NCBI GenBank assembly: GCA_017647975.1
Contig: JAGCJL010000042.1
Location: 1 to 37,665 of the forward strand
Source: Bacteroidaceae bacterium
Lineage (GTDB): Bacteria > Bacteroidota > Bacteroidia > Bacteroidales > Bacteroidaceae
Direction: 5' to 3'
DNA length: 37,665 bases
In this document: positions 23,624 to 32,524 of the stretch, piece by piece
Position numbering within the stretch: position 1 is the first letter of the stretch
Layout: the number at the start of each line of letters is the position of its first letter
Notes under the pieces: generated by a model
What the model was told of the DNA's origin: nothing
Database searches by the model: none
The model's input: only the letters and a program-made list of their open reading frames with translations
Made by a program: the position numbers and the translations under genes

Positions 23624-25285
23624 ATGAAAAGTGACATTCAGATTGCTCATGAGACTAAACTTGAGCGAATAGAGAACGTAGCTGCACAGATTGGTATTGA
23701 TGCAAACGATCTTGAACATTATGGCAAGTATATTGCAAAACTTCCTTTGAATCTTATCGGAAAACAGAAAGGTAAACTAATTCTTGTTACTGCAATTACT
23801 GCAACAAAGGCGGGAATTGGTAAGACAACTGTTTCTATCGGTTTGGCTCTTGGCTTGAACAAGATTGGCAAGAAAGCTGTTGTGGCTTTGCGTGAACCAT
23901 CTCTCGGTCCTTGTTTCGGTATGAAAGGTGGTGCTGCTGGTGGTGGCTATGCTCAGGTGTTGCCAATGGAGAAAATCAATCTTCACTTTACCGGTGACTT
24001 CCACGCAATTACTTCGGCTCACAATATGATTTCAGCTTTGCTTGACAACTATTTGTATCAGCATGCTAAGGATGGCTTTGGTTTGAAAGAGATTCTGTGG
24101 CGTCGTGTACTTGATGTCAATGACCGTTCTTTGCGTTCAATCATTACCGGTGTTGGTCCTGCAACAAATGGTATAGTAGAGCAGGCCGGTTTTGATATCA
24201 CTCCGGCATCGGAACTTATGGCAATCCTTTGTCTTGCAAGCGATGAAGAGGATTTGCGTCGTCGCATTGAGAATATCATGCTTGGTTACACCTATTCTGG
24301 TGAGCCTTTCACAGTGAAAGATCTTGGTGTTGCAGGTGCTATTATGGTGTTGCTTAAAGATGCAATACAGCCTAACCTTGTACAGACAACAGAGAATACT
24401 CCTGCAATTATTCATGGTGGTCCTTTTGCAAACATTGCTCATGGCTGTAATTCACAGTTGGCTACAAAAATGGCTCTAGCACACAGTGAATATACTATAA
24501 CAGAGGCCGGCTTCGGTGCCGATCTTGGTGCTGAGAAATTCTATAATATCCTCTGTCGTAAGAGTGGCCTGCAGCCTGATGCTACAGTTATTGTGGCTAC
24601 AGCTCAGGGCTTGAAGATGCATGGTGGTGTTGAGCTCGATAAAATTAAAGAACCCGATATGGAAGGTTTGCGTAATGGTCTTGCTAACCTTGACCGTCAC
24701 ATTGCAAACTTGCAGTCTTTCGGTCAGTCGGTTGTTGTTGTATTCAACCGTTTTGCTACCGATACAGATGAGGAAATGGCTCTTTTGCGTGCACACTGCG
24801 AGGAGGAACTTGGCTTGCCATTCGTAATAAACAATGCCTTTGCTCAGGGTGGTGAAGGTGCTGTTGAAATGGCTCAGATTGTTGTTGATACAATTGAGAA
24901 TAATCCTTCAAAGAAATTGCAGTTTACATATGAGGACGGTGATAGCATTAAGGAGAAAATTGAGAAGGTTGCAAAGAAAATCTACGGTGCAGCGTCTGTT
25001 ACATTTGCGAAGCCTGCTCTTGACCGTATTAAACTTGCCGAAAAATATGGTCTTGCATCATTCCCTGTATGTATTGCAAAGACTCAGTTCTCTTTCAGTG
25101 CCGATGCAACAAAGTATGGCGTAGCAAAGGATTTCAACTTGCAGATACGCGATGTAGTGCTTAATGCCGGTGCTGAGATGATTGTTGCCATTGCAGGTGA
25201 TATCATTCGTATGCCGGGATTGCCAAAAGATCCTCAGGCAAATCACATTGATTTTGTTGATGGCGAAATCGTTGGCTTGAGCTAA
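23624..25285 (+). CDS. fhs: Formate--tetrahydrofolate ligase
   Basis: A 553-residue formyltetrahydrofolate synthetase that makes 10-formyl-THF from formate, THF and ATP in one-carbon metabolism. Clear family stretches: [93 protein letters not shown] and [16 protein letters not shown]. The ATP loop reads TKAGIGKT at residues 61-68, whereas TPAGEGKT is the usual form; Lys and Thr of the loop are kept. Length is near the normal 555-560. It has its own promoter and is followed after 66 nt by rarA with a hairpin between them. Confidence 0.96.
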   Translation: MKSDIQIAHETKLERIENVAAQIGIDANDLEHYGKYIAKLPLNLIGKQKGKLILVTAITATKAGIGKTTVSIGLALGLNKIGKKAVVALREPSLGPCFGMKGGAAGGGYAQVLPMEKINLHFTGDFHAITSAHNMISALLDNYLYQHAKDGFGLKEILWRRVLDVNDRSLRSIITGVGPATNGIVEQAGFDITPASELMAILCLASDEEDLRRRIENIMLGYTYSGEPFTVKDLGVAGAIMVLLKDAIQPNLVQTTENTPAIIHGGPFANIAHGCNSQLATKMALAHSEYTITEAGFGADLGAEKFYNILCRKSGLQPDATVIVATAQGLKMHGGVELDKIKEPDMEGLRNGLANLDRHIANLQSFGQSVVVVFNRFATDTDEEMALLRAHCEEELGLPFVINNAFAQGGEGAVEMAQIVVDTIENNPSKKLQFTYEDGDSIKEKIEKVAKKIYGAASVTFAKPALDRIKLAEKYGLASFPVCIAKTQFSFSADATKYGVAKDFNLQIRDVVLNAGAEMIVAIAGDIIRMPGLPKDPQANHIDFVDGEIVGLS

Positions 25286-25305
25286 AAAAACAATATTTTA
25301 TACAG

Positions 25306-25330
25306 CGAGGGTGTGCATTTCGCACCCTCG
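25306..25330 (+). terminator. Hairpin after fhs
   Basis: CGAGGGTGTG (25306-25315) pairs with CGCACCCTCG (25321-25330) with one G-U pair and a 5-nt loop. Downstream TATGATTTCTATTT is only moderately T-rich, so it may be a partial terminator before rarA. Confidence 0.5.
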
Positions 25331-25350
25331 TATGATTTCTATTTGGTACT

Positions 25351-26631
25351 ATGGCACAACCTTTGGCAGAACGTCTGCGTCCAACATCTTTTGACGGCTA
25401 TGTGGGACAGAAGCACCTCGTTGGCGAGGGGGCTGTACTGCGTCGTATGATAGATTCCGGGCGTATCTTGTCTTTTATAATGTGGGGCCCTCCCGGAACG
25501 GGAAAAACAACGATAGCACGCATTATAGCTCATCAGTTGAACCGCCCGTTCTACACATTGAACGCGGTATCTTCGGGTGTGAAAGAGGTTCGTGAGGTTA
25601 TTGAAAAGGCCAAAAACTCTCCGCTCTTCTCGCGTGGAGGTGCAATACTTTTCATTGATGAGATACACCGCTTCAACAAATCACAGCAGGATTCTTTGCT
25701 TAGTGCTGTGGAGACCGGTACGGTGACGCTGATTGGTGCAACAACCGAGAATCCATCGTTTGAAGTAATAAGGCCGTTGCTCTCACGTTGTCAGCTTTAT
25801 GTTCTAAAATCGCTTGAAAAAGAGGACTTGTTGTCTCTTCTTAATCACGCAATAACAACTGATGAGGCCTTGAAAAGCAGGGGCGTGCAGCTGCTTGAAA
25901 CTGATGCAATGTTGCGTTATAGTGGTGGTGATGCCCGCAAACTGCTTAATATTCTTGAACTCGTTGTTGAAAGTGATACAGAAACTCCGGTTGTCATTAC
26001 TGATGAAAAAGTAATAAATTCATTGCAGCAGAATCCTGCTGCGTATGACAAGGATGGTGAGATGCATTATGATATTGTTTCGGCCTTTATAAAATCTATA
26101 CGCGGTAGTGATCCCGATGCAGCTCTCTATTGGCTTGCCCGTATGATAGAGGGAGGTGAGGACCCGGCGTTTATTGCGAGACGTCTTATTATTTCAGCAA
26201 CAGAAGATGTGGGCCTTGCAAATCCAAATGCACTTTTGCTTGCTAATGCGGCGTTTGATGCAGTGACGAAAATAGGCTGGCCCGAAGGCCGTATTCCGCT
26301 TGCACAGGCAACCGTGTATCTTGCTACATCACCAAAGAGCAATTCTGCCTATATGGGTATAAATAAAGCATTGCAGACAGTGCGTGAAACGGGTAATTTA
26401 CCAGTTCCATTGCATCTGCGTAATGCTCCCACAAAACTTATGGCCGATTTGGGCTACTCCGACGGGTATAAATATTCCCACGACTTTCCAGGACATTTCG
26501 TCAAGCAACAGTTCTTGCCCGATGAGGGATGCGACTTCTCTTTCTGGATACCGCAAGACAACCCAGTTGAGGCTAAGAGCAAGAGTTGGATGCAACAGTG
26601 TTGGGGCGATGATAAACCATATACAAAATAA
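25351..26631 (+). CDS. rarA: Replication-associated recombination protein A (RarA/MgsA AAA+ ATPase)
   Basis: A 426-residue clamp-loader-like AAA+ protein that acts at stalled replication forks. Walker A WGPPGTGKTT (residues 45-54), Walker B ILFIDEIHRFNKSQQD with Asp103-Glu104, sensor 1 LIGATTENPSFEV, and the arginine-finger/SRC-type PLLSRCQLY. The C-terminal MgsA domain follows with ESVDVGLANP-like SATEDVGLANPNALLL and YLATSPKSNSAYMGINKAL, and the GYKYSHDFPGHFVKQQFLPD end. The last four codons including the stop lie within the long terminator palindrome. Confidence 0.96.
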   Translation: MAQPLAERLRPTSFDGYVGQKHLVGEGAVLRRMIDSGRILSFIMWGPPGTGKTTIARIIAHQLNRPFYTLNAVSSGVKEVREVIEKAKNSPLFSRGGAILFIDEIHRFNKSQQDSLLSAVETGTVTLIGATTENPSFEVIRPLLSRCQLYVLKSLEKEDLLSLLNHAITTDEALKSRGVQLLETDAMLRYSGGDARKLLNILELVVESDTETPVVITDEKVINSLQQNPAAYDKDGEMHYDIVSAFIKSIRGSDPDAALYWLARMIEGGEDPAFIARRLIISATEDVGLANPNALLLANAAFDAVTKIGWPEGRIPLAQATVYLATSPKSNSAYMGINKALQTVRETGNLPVPLHLRNAPTKLMADLGYSDGYKYSHDFPGHFVKQQFLPDEGCDFSFWIPQDNPVEAKSKSWMQQCWGDDKPYTK

Positions 26632-26664
26632 GAGAACTGAATTTCAGTTCTCTTATTTTGTATA
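26620..26664. terminator. Bidirectional terminator overlapping the rarA end
   Basis: Exact 22-nt arms (26620-26641 and 26643-26664) around a single central T, effectively a stem capped by the AATTT centre. It includes the rarA stop codon at 26629-26631 and gives T-rich 3' sides on both strands. Confidence 0.85.
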
Positions 26665-26693
26665 ATCTCTTTGTCAAGAATGACAAGTCTTGA

Positions 26694-27119
26694 TTATTCC
26701 AATACTATCAATGCTGCACCGTCGGCTACGGTGTCGCCCTTAGCTACCTGAATTGCTACAACTTTTCCGTCGCGGTCGGCATTGATGTTGTTTTCCATCT
26801 TCATGGCCTCAAGTACAACTACTGTATCGCCTTTCTTTACAATGTCACCGACATTTACCTTTACATCAATGATAACACCGGGTAGTGGAGTCTTGATGGC
26901 ATTGCCTTTGACAGCTGCGGGTGCAACTGAAGGTGCAGAAGGTGCAGAGGCTGGTGTTGCTGCAGGTTTGGCTGTGACGGGTTGAATTTTTACAACAGGC
27001 TTTTCCCATTCTACTTTATATTCTTCGCCATTTACAGTCACATTTGCTGTAGTGTCGTTTACTTCATTTATGCATACGGCATATTCATTGCCGTTGATTT
27101 TATATTTGTACTCTTTCAT
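26694..27119 (-). CDS. mmdC: Biotin carrier subunit of methylmalonyl-CoA decarboxylase
   Basis: A 141-residue biotin/lipoyl carrier. An N-terminal strand-rich part (KEYKYKINGNEYAVCINEV, VTVNGEEYKVEW) is joined by an Ala/Pro linker (about residues 45-72) to a biotinyl domain with PLPGVIIDVKVNVGDIVKKGD and the biotinylation site EAMKMEN, Lys107 being the acceptor. It would carry CO2 between the carboxyltransferase MmdA and the membrane decarboxylase. It starts 4 nt after the MmdE-like gene. In the window the operon ends here at the convergent rarA terminator, so a membrane MmdB/OadB gene does not follow. An acetyl-CoA or propionyl-CoA carboxylase role is a less likely alternative. Confidence 0.88.
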   Translation of the reverse strand: MKEYKYKINGNEYAVCINEVNDTTANVTVNGEEYKVEWEKPVVKIQPVTAKPAATPASAPSAPSVAPAAVKGNAIKTPLPGVIIDVKVNVGDIVKKGDTVVVLEAMKMENNINADRDGKVVAIQVAKGDTVADGAALIVLE

Positions 27120-27123
27120 GGTA

Positions 27124-27270
27124 TTATCTGTTTAGGTTATTCCAATTCTTGTTTACATAACTTATTGTCAACACGCCACTCTCGTTGTCGTGGACATTAT
27201 TGCCAAAGTGGCTCTCCAAGGCCATTGATATTGCCGCAACAACGGCACCGTCAATCTTTTTCTCTTCCAT
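27124..27270 (-). CDS. Small MmdE/OadG-like subunit (48 aa)
   Basis: A 48-codon gene found by translating the gap between mmdA and the biotin carrier; ATG at 27268-27270, TAA at 27124-27126. The protein starts MEEKKIDGAVVAAISMALES and continues with HDNESGVLTISYVN and a WNNLNR end. The AAIS-AL helix plus H-D-x-E-S-G-V-L-T-I is the pattern of the C-terminal region of decarboxylase gamma/delta subunits. In the Veillonella methylmalonyl-CoA decarboxylase, a small epsilon subunit (MmdE) resembles that same region of the delta subunit and stabilises the complex. It sits 12 nt after mmdA and 4 nt before mmdC with no room for other genes, which supports a real gene. No membrane segment is present. 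Confidence 0.75.
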   Translation of the reverse strand: MEEKKIDGAVVAAISMALESHFGNNVHDNESGVLTISYVNKNWNNLNR

Positions 27271-27282
27271 AATATAATATGT

Positions 27283-28836
27283 TTATAGTGGAATGTTACC
27301 ATGTTTTTTCTTGGGCAGTTCCTGACGCTTGCTCTCAAGTTGTGCAAGGGCACGTATTACGCGGAAACGTGTGTTGCGCGGTTCGATAACATCGTCGATG
27401 TAACCATACTTCGCAGCCTGATAAGGGTTGGCAAAGAGACGGTTGTATTCGGCCTCTTTCTCGGCAATGAAGGCTTTGGGATCCTCGGCCTCTTTTGCCT
27501 CTTTTGCATAGAGGACTTCTGCGGCTCCGGCCGCACCCATAACTGCAATCTCAGCACTTGGCCATGCGTAGTTGAGGTCGGCACGTAACTGCTTGCACGC
27601 CATTACAATGTGTGAACCACCGTAAGACTTGCGTAGTGTAACGGTTACCTTAGGCACTGTTGCTTCACCAAATGCATAGAGCAACTTGGCTCCATGAAGA
27701 ATTACCGCATTGTATTCCTGGGCTGTTCCGGGAAGGAAACCGGGGACATCAACAAGTGTTACAAGTGGTATGTTGAACGCGTCACAGAATCGTACAAAGC
27801 GTGCTCCCTTGCGTGAAGAGTTACAGTCAAGAACACCGGCGTATTTGCATGGCTGGTTTGCAACGATGCCGACAGATTTTCCGTTCATACGAGCAAAACC
27901 AACAATTAAGTTCTGTGCATAGTCACGGTGTACCTCAAGGAATTCTCCATTATCGACAATCTCAGCAATGACTCTGTACATGTCGTATGCTTGGTTGGGA
28001 TTGTCGGGGATTATGGTATTCAGAATGTCGCTTGTACGGTTTATTGGGTCGGTACAAGGTATAGCCGGAACGCTTTCCATATTGTTCTGTGGAATGTAGC
28101 TCATCAGTTTGCGTATGAGCATAAGTCCATCTTCTTCGGTTTTTGCAGTAAAGTGTGTCACACCTGATTTGTTTGCATGTATGCTTGCACCCCCGAGTTC
28201 TTCCTGTGTTACAACTTCGCCAAGAACGGTTTTTACCACCTTAGGTCCGGTAAGGAACATGTATGCTGTACCCTCCATCATTATGGTAAAGTCTGTCAAA
28301 GCTGGTGAATATACAGCACCGCCGGCACATGGGCCAAAGATACCTGATATCTGCGGTATCACACCCGATGCCATGATGTTGCGTTGGAATATTTCGGCAT
28401 AACCGGCAAGGGCATTGATACCCTCTTGTATGCGTGCACCGCCACTGTCGTTGATGCCTATTACAGGTGCACCAACTTTCATAGCCATATCCATGACCTT
28501 GCATATCTTTTGTGCCATGGTCTCGGACAAAGAACCTCCGGTAACGGTAAAGTCTTGTGCAAAGATATAAACCAAACGGCCTTCTATTGTTCCACAGCCA
28601 ACTACAACGCCGTCACCAAGGTATTGCTTTTTCTCTTGACCAAAGTTTGTGCAACGGTGTGTCACAAACATATCCATCTCTTCAAAACTGCCTTTGTCGA
28701 GCAACATCTCAATTCGCTCGCGTGCGGTATATTTGCCACGTTCGTGCTGTTTCTCTATGGCCTTTTCTCCACCGCCCAAACGTGCTTTTGCACGCAAGGC
28801 AACCAGCTCTTTGATCTTTTCAAATTGCTTGCTCAT
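27283..28836 (-). CDS. mmdA: Methylmalonyl-CoA decarboxylase/carboxyltransferase alpha subunit
   Basis: A 517-residue acyl-CoA carboxyltransferase with two crotonase-like halves. N-terminal features: [84 protein letters not shown] and [16 protein letters not shown] (oxyanion hole). C-terminal: [76 protein letters not shown]. It moves the carboxyl group of (S)-methylmalonyl-CoA to biotin, giving propionyl-CoA, the last steps of succinate-pathway propionate formation. It follows mce by about 35 nt. A propionyl-CoA carboxylase beta role cannot be excluded from sequence, but the operon fits the decarboxylase. Confidence 0.93.
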   Translation of the reverse strand: MSKQFEKIKELVALRAKARLGGGEKAIEKQHERGKYTARERIEMLLDKGSFEEMDMFVTHRCTNFGQEKKQYLGDGVVVGCGTIEGRLVYIFAQDFTVTGGSLSETMAQKICKVMDMAMKVGAPVIGINDSGGARIQEGINALAGYAEIFQRNIMASGVIPQISGIFGPCAGGAVYSPALTDFTIMMEGTAYMFLTGPKVVKTVLGEVVTQEELGGASIHANKSGVTHFTAKTEEDGLMLIRKLMSYIPQNNMESVPAIPCTDPINRTSDILNTIIPDNPNQAYDMYRVIAEIVDNGEFLEVHRDYAQNLIVGFARMNGKSVGIVANQPCKYAGVLDCNSSRKGARFVRFCDAFNIPLVTLVDVPGFLPGTAQEYNAVILHGAKLLYAFGEATVPKVTVTLRKSYGGSHIVMACKQLRADLNYAWPSAEIAVMGAAGAAEVLYAKEAKEAEDPKAFIAEKEAEYNRLFANPYQAAKYGYIDDVIEPRNTRFRVIRALAQLESKRQELPKKKHGNIPL

Positions 28837-28870
28837 AATATCTGTTTTTTATGATTCTCTTTTTAACGAA

Positions 28871-29275
28871 TTACTCCTCGCAAAGTTCTGTAAGAACTCC
28901 TTTTGTTGATTTAGGGTGCAGGAATGCTATCTGCAAACTCTCGGCACCGGCACGTGGAGCCTTGTCAATGGTGCGTATATCTTTGCTTTCGCACTCGGCA
29001 AGAGCTTTGGCTACACCGTCCTCAACCTTGTAGGCAATGTGATGTATTCCCTCGCCTCTGTTCTCAATGAATTTGGCAATGGTGCTTTCGGGTGAAGTGG
29101 CTTCAAGCAGTTCAATCTTTGTTTCTCCCACTTTGAGGAACGCAGTGCGTACCTTTTGGTCTTCTACCGTTTCAATGTTGTAACACTCAAAGCCTAAAAC
29201 CTGTTCGTAATAGGGTAGTGACTCTTCGATGCTCTTTACAGCAATACCCAAGTGCTCTATTTTTGAAATCTTCAT
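28871..29275 (-). CDS. mce: Methylmalonyl-CoA epimerase
   Basis: A 134-residue protein of the vicinal-oxygen-chelate (glyoxalase-like) fold with two beta-alpha-beta-beta-beta halves. It interconverts (R)- and (S)-methylmalonyl-CoA so that the product of the B12-dependent mutase can be decarboxylated. Metal-type residues visible are His8 (KIEHLGIAV), the His pair in EGIHHIAYKVED, and an acidic residue in the last strand. Length and the opening KISKIEHLGIAVKSIEESL match the family. It is the first gene of the mce-mmdA-mmdE-like-mmdC operon, which has a predicted promoter at 29314-29321. Confidence 0.95.
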   Translation of the reverse strand: MKISKIEHLGIAVKSIEESLPYYEQVLGFECYNIETVEDQKVRTAFLKVGETKIELLEATSPESTIAKFIENRGEGIHHIAYKVEDGVAKALAECESKDIRTIDKAPRAGAESLQIAFLHPKSTKGVLTELCEE

Positions 29276-29313
29276 AATACAAATTTTATATAAAAATTCA
29301 ATTACTCCAAATG

Positions 29314-29321
29314 CGAAGATA
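29314..29321 (-). promoter_or_regulatory. Probable promoter of the mce-mmdA operon
   Basis: Minus strand reads TATCTTCG, with TTTG on the minus strand at 29347-29344, about 22 nt upstream, as the -33 box. Leader to the mce ATG is roughly 30-35 nt. Confidence 0.5.
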
Positions 29322-29378
29322 GCGATTTAAAATTTAAACGCAACAAATTATGCTTGTTTTTTAATTGTTGTATGGATA

Positions 29379-30575
29379 TTACTTTAGTGAATGTTCTTTT
29401 ATCCATTCTGTAATAGCTGCCGAAGCATCTCCTTTTTCAAAAAGACCAATATTCTCGTCAAGGAATTTTTGTAGTTTGGCTTTGTATTCTTCGTTGTCGA
29501 AAGTGGCTATGATTTCAATGAGTTCCTCTTGTGTACGTGCTACAGGATAGGGTAGTTCATCGAATTTAAAATAATATCCTCTGTCATATTTTTCTATATC
29601 TGTCGCATACAGGATACATGGTCGTCCTTGCATCGTAAAATCAAACATAGAACTTGAATAGTCAGTAATGAGCATGTCGCTTATACATAACAGTTCCTGC
29701 ATGTCGTGATACATTGTAGCATCAATAATATTGTTATTGTTTATTAGCGGCGATGTATCAACTTTATTTATAAGATTGGGGTGCAGTCTTATAAAAACAG
29801 TGATATTCTCATTCTTGAACAAATTTCTTATATGGGGCAAAACTTTATTCCAATCGATATTGTAGGGTTTGATGCTGCGGTTGCGACGGAATGTCGGTGC
29901 ATAAAGGACAATACGATTGTCGGCCGGAATCCGGTATTGTTTACATATCTCTTCTCTTAATTGTTTATGCAATTCGGTGTTGAAGAAGATATCATTTCTT
30001 GGGATTCCTCGTTCAAGGATATTGCCTGAATACCAGAATTTTTCTTGTAAGAGCGTTGTCTGGTTCTTGCATCCCGAAATCATCAAGTCGCAGATTTTGG
30101 AATCTATTTTTGCTTTTACGACATATCCGTATCCAAGTTTTTTTTCGGCATCCTTTTCTATTTTTTTAAGTGCAACGCCACCATGCCATAACATCAGGTA
30201 TTTTTGTTCAGGGCGTTTATGCCAATATATCCTATAGGGATCAGTTCTTAAGTTTGTGATTAGAAATTCGGCACTGTTTATAAGTTTGAAATATTTCCAA
30301 GAACGAAATTTTACATATTCTATTCGTTTATCTAATCTTTTGGCATACTTGTTTGAACGAAAGACCCAGTATATTTTATAGTCATTCTCGTTGTCAAGTA
30401 TGTATTCACTTAAATATTTAGGATTACAACTGTATTGTTTGAAGTTGTAGGCCCAACATATTATCACGCCTTTTTGTACAGGTACAAAACAACGTATTAG
30501 AAAGGAAAGAATATTTCCTGGAATTTTAACAATGCGGTTTAAGAGCCATATTATGGCTTGGATAGTTCTTCTCAT
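29379..30575 (-). CDS. CDP-glycerol glycerophosphotransferase-family (TagF-like) protein
   Basis: A 398-residue GT-B-like transferase. Family motifs: YLMLWHGGVALKKIEKD with His131 in LWHGG, ILYAPTFRRNRS, FIRLHPN and ITDYSSSMFDFTMQGRPCILYATD (nucleotide end), followed by GYYFKFDELPYPVARTQEELIEII. In teichoic-acid synthesis such enzymes transfer glycerol-phosphate or ribitol-phosphate from CDP-polyols to a growing polymer. In Gram-negatives they usually serve capsule, O-unit or other surface-polymer assembly. No CDP-glycerol synthesis gene is in the window, so the donor is unknown. An N-terminal hydrophobic stretch (IIWLLNRIVKIPGNILSFLIRCF) suggests membrane association. It faces the GT2 at 30665 across divergent promoters. 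Confidence 0.88.
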   Translation of the reverse strand: MRRTIQAIIWLLNRIVKIPGNILSFLIRCFVPVQKGVIICWAYNFKQYSCNPKYLSEYILDNENDYKIYWVFRSNKYAKRLDKRIEYVKFRSWKYFKLINSAEFLITNLRTDPYRIYWHKRPEQKYLMLWHGGVALKKIEKDAEKKLGYGYVVKAKIDSKICDLMISGCKNQTTLLQEKFWYSGNILERGIPRNDIFFNTELHKQLREEICKQYRIPADNRIVLYAPTFRRNRSIKPYNIDWNKVLPHIRNLFKNENITVFIRLHPNLINKVDTSPLINNNNIIDATMYHDMQELLCISDMLITDYSSSMFDFTMQGRPCILYATDIEKYDRGYYFKFDELPYPVARTQEELIEIIATFDNEEYKAKLQKFLDENIGLFEKGDASAAITEWIKEHSLK

Positions 30576-30597
30576 TTTGGTCGTTCTGTTGTTTTTA

Positions 30598-30605
30598 CAA
30601 ATGTA
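30598..30605 (-). promoter_or_regulatory. Probable promoter of the TagF-like gene, -7 box
   Basis: Minus strand reads TACATTTG (TAnnTTTG), 23 nt before the start codon at 30575. Confidence 0.4.
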
Positions 30606-30631
30606 AGAAAAACTTTTTATAAGAAAAATAT

Positions 30632-30639
30632 TATCTTTG
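30632..30639 (+). promoter_or_regulatory. Probable promoter of the GT2 gene at 30665, -7 box
   Basis: TATCTTTG, exact -7 consensus, 26 nt before the start codon. Together with the box at 30598-30605 it makes a back-to-back divergent promoter pair about 40 nt wide. Confidence 0.45.
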
Positions 30640-30664
30640 TAACAGTTATCTCAGTTTCGATAAT

Positions 30665-31603
30665 ATGAAAAACACAGTGTTGATTTCATTGATTATACCG
30701 GTGTATGGTGTTGAGCCATATATTGGTGGATTTGCACGTTCTGCTTTTGGACAGTCTTATTCTCATATTCAATATATATTTGTCAATGACGGAACCAAAG
30801 ACCGTTCTATGGAAATTGTAAAGGATATTCTTGAAAAAGAGTATCCCAATCGTAAGGAACAGGTGGTTTTTGTAGATAAAGAGAATGCCGGGCTTCCCGC
30901 TGCCCGTCGTACCGGTCTTGATTATGTGAAAGGCGATTATGTCTATAATGTCGATTCTGACGATTGGCTCTCGTCCGATACTGTTGCGAAAATTGTTGCA
31001 GCAATTAAGGAGACCGAAAGTGAAATAGTCTATTTTAATTATGTCAAGGAGTATGCAAATCGTTCAAAGATAAAACGTGAATATGCATACAGTACGGCAG
31101 AGAAAAAGAAATATATACGTGACATGTTTAATCATAAAGCCTATGGCACTTTATGTAATAAATGTATAAAATATTCTTTGTATGCCGGGAATGAACTCTT
31201 TTACCCACGTTATGGATATGCCGAAGATTGTTGCATGTCGGTACAGTTGGTAGGGATAGCAAAAAGCATTGCTTATATCAATGAAGATATATATCATTAT
31301 CGCAAGAGTAATCCTAACGCAATGACGCGGCAAGGTGCGAAGAAACGTAAGAGGGAGTATGCCATGAATTTTCTTGCCCTTTATGAGAAATATCGAGAGG
31401 TTCCTGCAGATGAAAATCCGGTAGTAACTATTCTTGACGATATATTGATTCGGGCAGGGTGGTATTCGGTGTGTTATAATTTGGGATTGTTTAAAGAATA
31501 TTCCTATCTTGCCAAAGCAGTGCGTAAAACAAAATTAAAGATGAATTCTGAAGTTCCTGTATTGTTTCAGTTGCTTCTCAAATTTATTACACTGTTTAAA
31601 TAA
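30665..31603 (+). CDS. Glycosyltransferase family 2
   Basis: A 312-residue GT-A transferase. N-terminal LISLIIPVYGVEPYI, FVNDGTKDRSMEIV (residues 39-52), ENAGLPAARRTGLDYVKGDYVYNVDSDDWLSSD with the D-x-D around Asp97-Asp99-Asp100, and a later RYGYAEDCCMSVQLVG with an acidic pair at about 190 that resembles the catalytic E-D of the family. A short hydrophobic C-terminus (PVLFQLLLKFITLF) could attach it to the membrane. Its gene is opposite in strand to its neighbours and ends 19 nt from the convergent Stealth gene without a recognisable hairpin. Sugar specificity is not predictable. Confidence 0.9.
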   Translation: MKNTVLISLIIPVYGVEPYIGGFARSAFGQSYSHIQYIFVNDGTKDRSMEIVKDILEKEYPNRKEQVVFVDKENAGLPAARRTGLDYVKGDYVYNVDSDDWLSSDTVAKIVAAIKETESEIVYFNYVKEYANRSKIKREYAYSTAEKKKYIRDMFNHKAYGTLCNKCIKYSLYAGNELFYPRYGYAEDCCMSVQLVGIAKSIAYINEDIYHYRKSNPNAMTRQGAKKRKREYAMNFLALYEKYREVPADENPVVTILDDILIRAGWYSVCYNLGLFKEYSYLAKAVRKTKLKMNSEVPVLFQLLLKFITLFK

Positions 31604-31622
31604 CCGTTCCCTCAATTATATA

Positions 31623-32501
31623 TTATAATTCAAATTTTGATTTTTGAGGTAATATGCATTCAAAAGTCTCTATTAAGGCTTTTTGTGTGCTGCAAAACTT
31701 TTCCTCACTCATTTGTACGTCGTTTATGCAAATTAGTTGATGGGTTGGCTGTTCAAGAAATTTTTGAAGTTTCTTTGCCGAAACAATGCCTAACGAGAAG
31801 TGCTTTTTTGATAAACGGTGGTTTTTAAGTATTCCTTTTAAATACATGTAGTCAAGAAAGAGATATTGATTAAGGTTATTGCTCTCTCTTGTTGTTGTCA
31901 ATGAGGCGAGAATCTCTTTTTTCACTTTTTTATAAACTTCTTCACAAACGCTTTTAAGCATAGGGGTACATACGTGTTGAGGACGTAGGAAACATAACGA
32001 CGGTTTCAGGTTTAATGCTTTACGTGCAACGCTGTTTGAGTTACGGCAAATATGTTTATACATGTCAAATGCAAACAGGTGTTTGCTCATGCCAAGAAGT
32101 GCGTATCCTTCCTTGAAGAAATCGGTTGGTTTGCAAGGCAGCAACGGGAATATATCATCATTGAAATAGAGATACTCCTCGTCAAGTCCCTTTATGCGAT
32201 GCAGGTGCATTTCTATGGGGTTGCAGTTGAATGTGGGCAAAAATTCGGAAGGGATAATATCGTTATGTAAGACAATGTTTACATTCTTGCGGTTTACCCA
32301 CTCTGGAACTTGGCTCTCTTGTGCCACGACAAGATGTACCTTGCGTATAAATGGCATGTTGGTCTCGATGCCACGCATCAGGTATTTTAGTGTACCCCAA
32401 TCGCGGAAACGTTTTTCTAGTATAGGTGTGTTTGTGGTTTTTTCGTAACTCTTTTGCCATTCGGGATCAAGCCCGTTTACGTATGTTATAACAATGTCCA
32501 T
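31623..32501 (-). CDS. Stealth-family capsular polysaccharide phosphotransferase (copy A)
   Basis: A 292-residue Stealth protein. Conserved regions in order: CR1 DIVITYVNGLDPEWQ (2-16); CR2 from RFRDWGTLKYLMRGIET (31-47) through VHLVVAQESQVPEW and FLPTFNCNPIE to YFNDDIFPL (FNDD at 113-116); CR3 RPQHVCTPMLKS (173-184, His176); CR4 CINDVQMSEEKF from Cys258. Stealth enzymes are related to animal GlcNAc-1-phosphotransferase and transfer sugar-1-phosphate, giving phosphodiester-linked polymers such as meningococcal capsules. About 80% of the first 120 residues are identical, by eye, to the copy at 34557-35435. It is the last gene of the minus-strand operon that starts at 35435 and lies 23 nt after the LpxL-like gene. 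Confidence 0.92.
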   Translation of the reverse strand: MDIVITYVNGLDPEWQKSYEKTTNTPILEKRFRDWGTLKYLMRGIETNMPFIRKVHLVVAQESQVPEWVNRKNVNIVLHNDIIPSEFLPTFNCNPIEMHLHRIKGLDEEYLYFNDDIFPLLPCKPTDFFKEGYALLGMSKHLFAFDMYKHICRNSNSVARKALNLKPSLCFLRPQHVCTPMLKSVCEEVYKKVKKEILASLTTTRESNNLNQYLFLDYMYLKGILKNHRLSKKHFSLGIVSAKKLQKFLEQPTHQLICINDVQMSEEKFCSTQKALIETFECILPQKSKFEL

Positions 32502-32524
32502 GTTTGTTCCCCTTGTTTTTGTGT

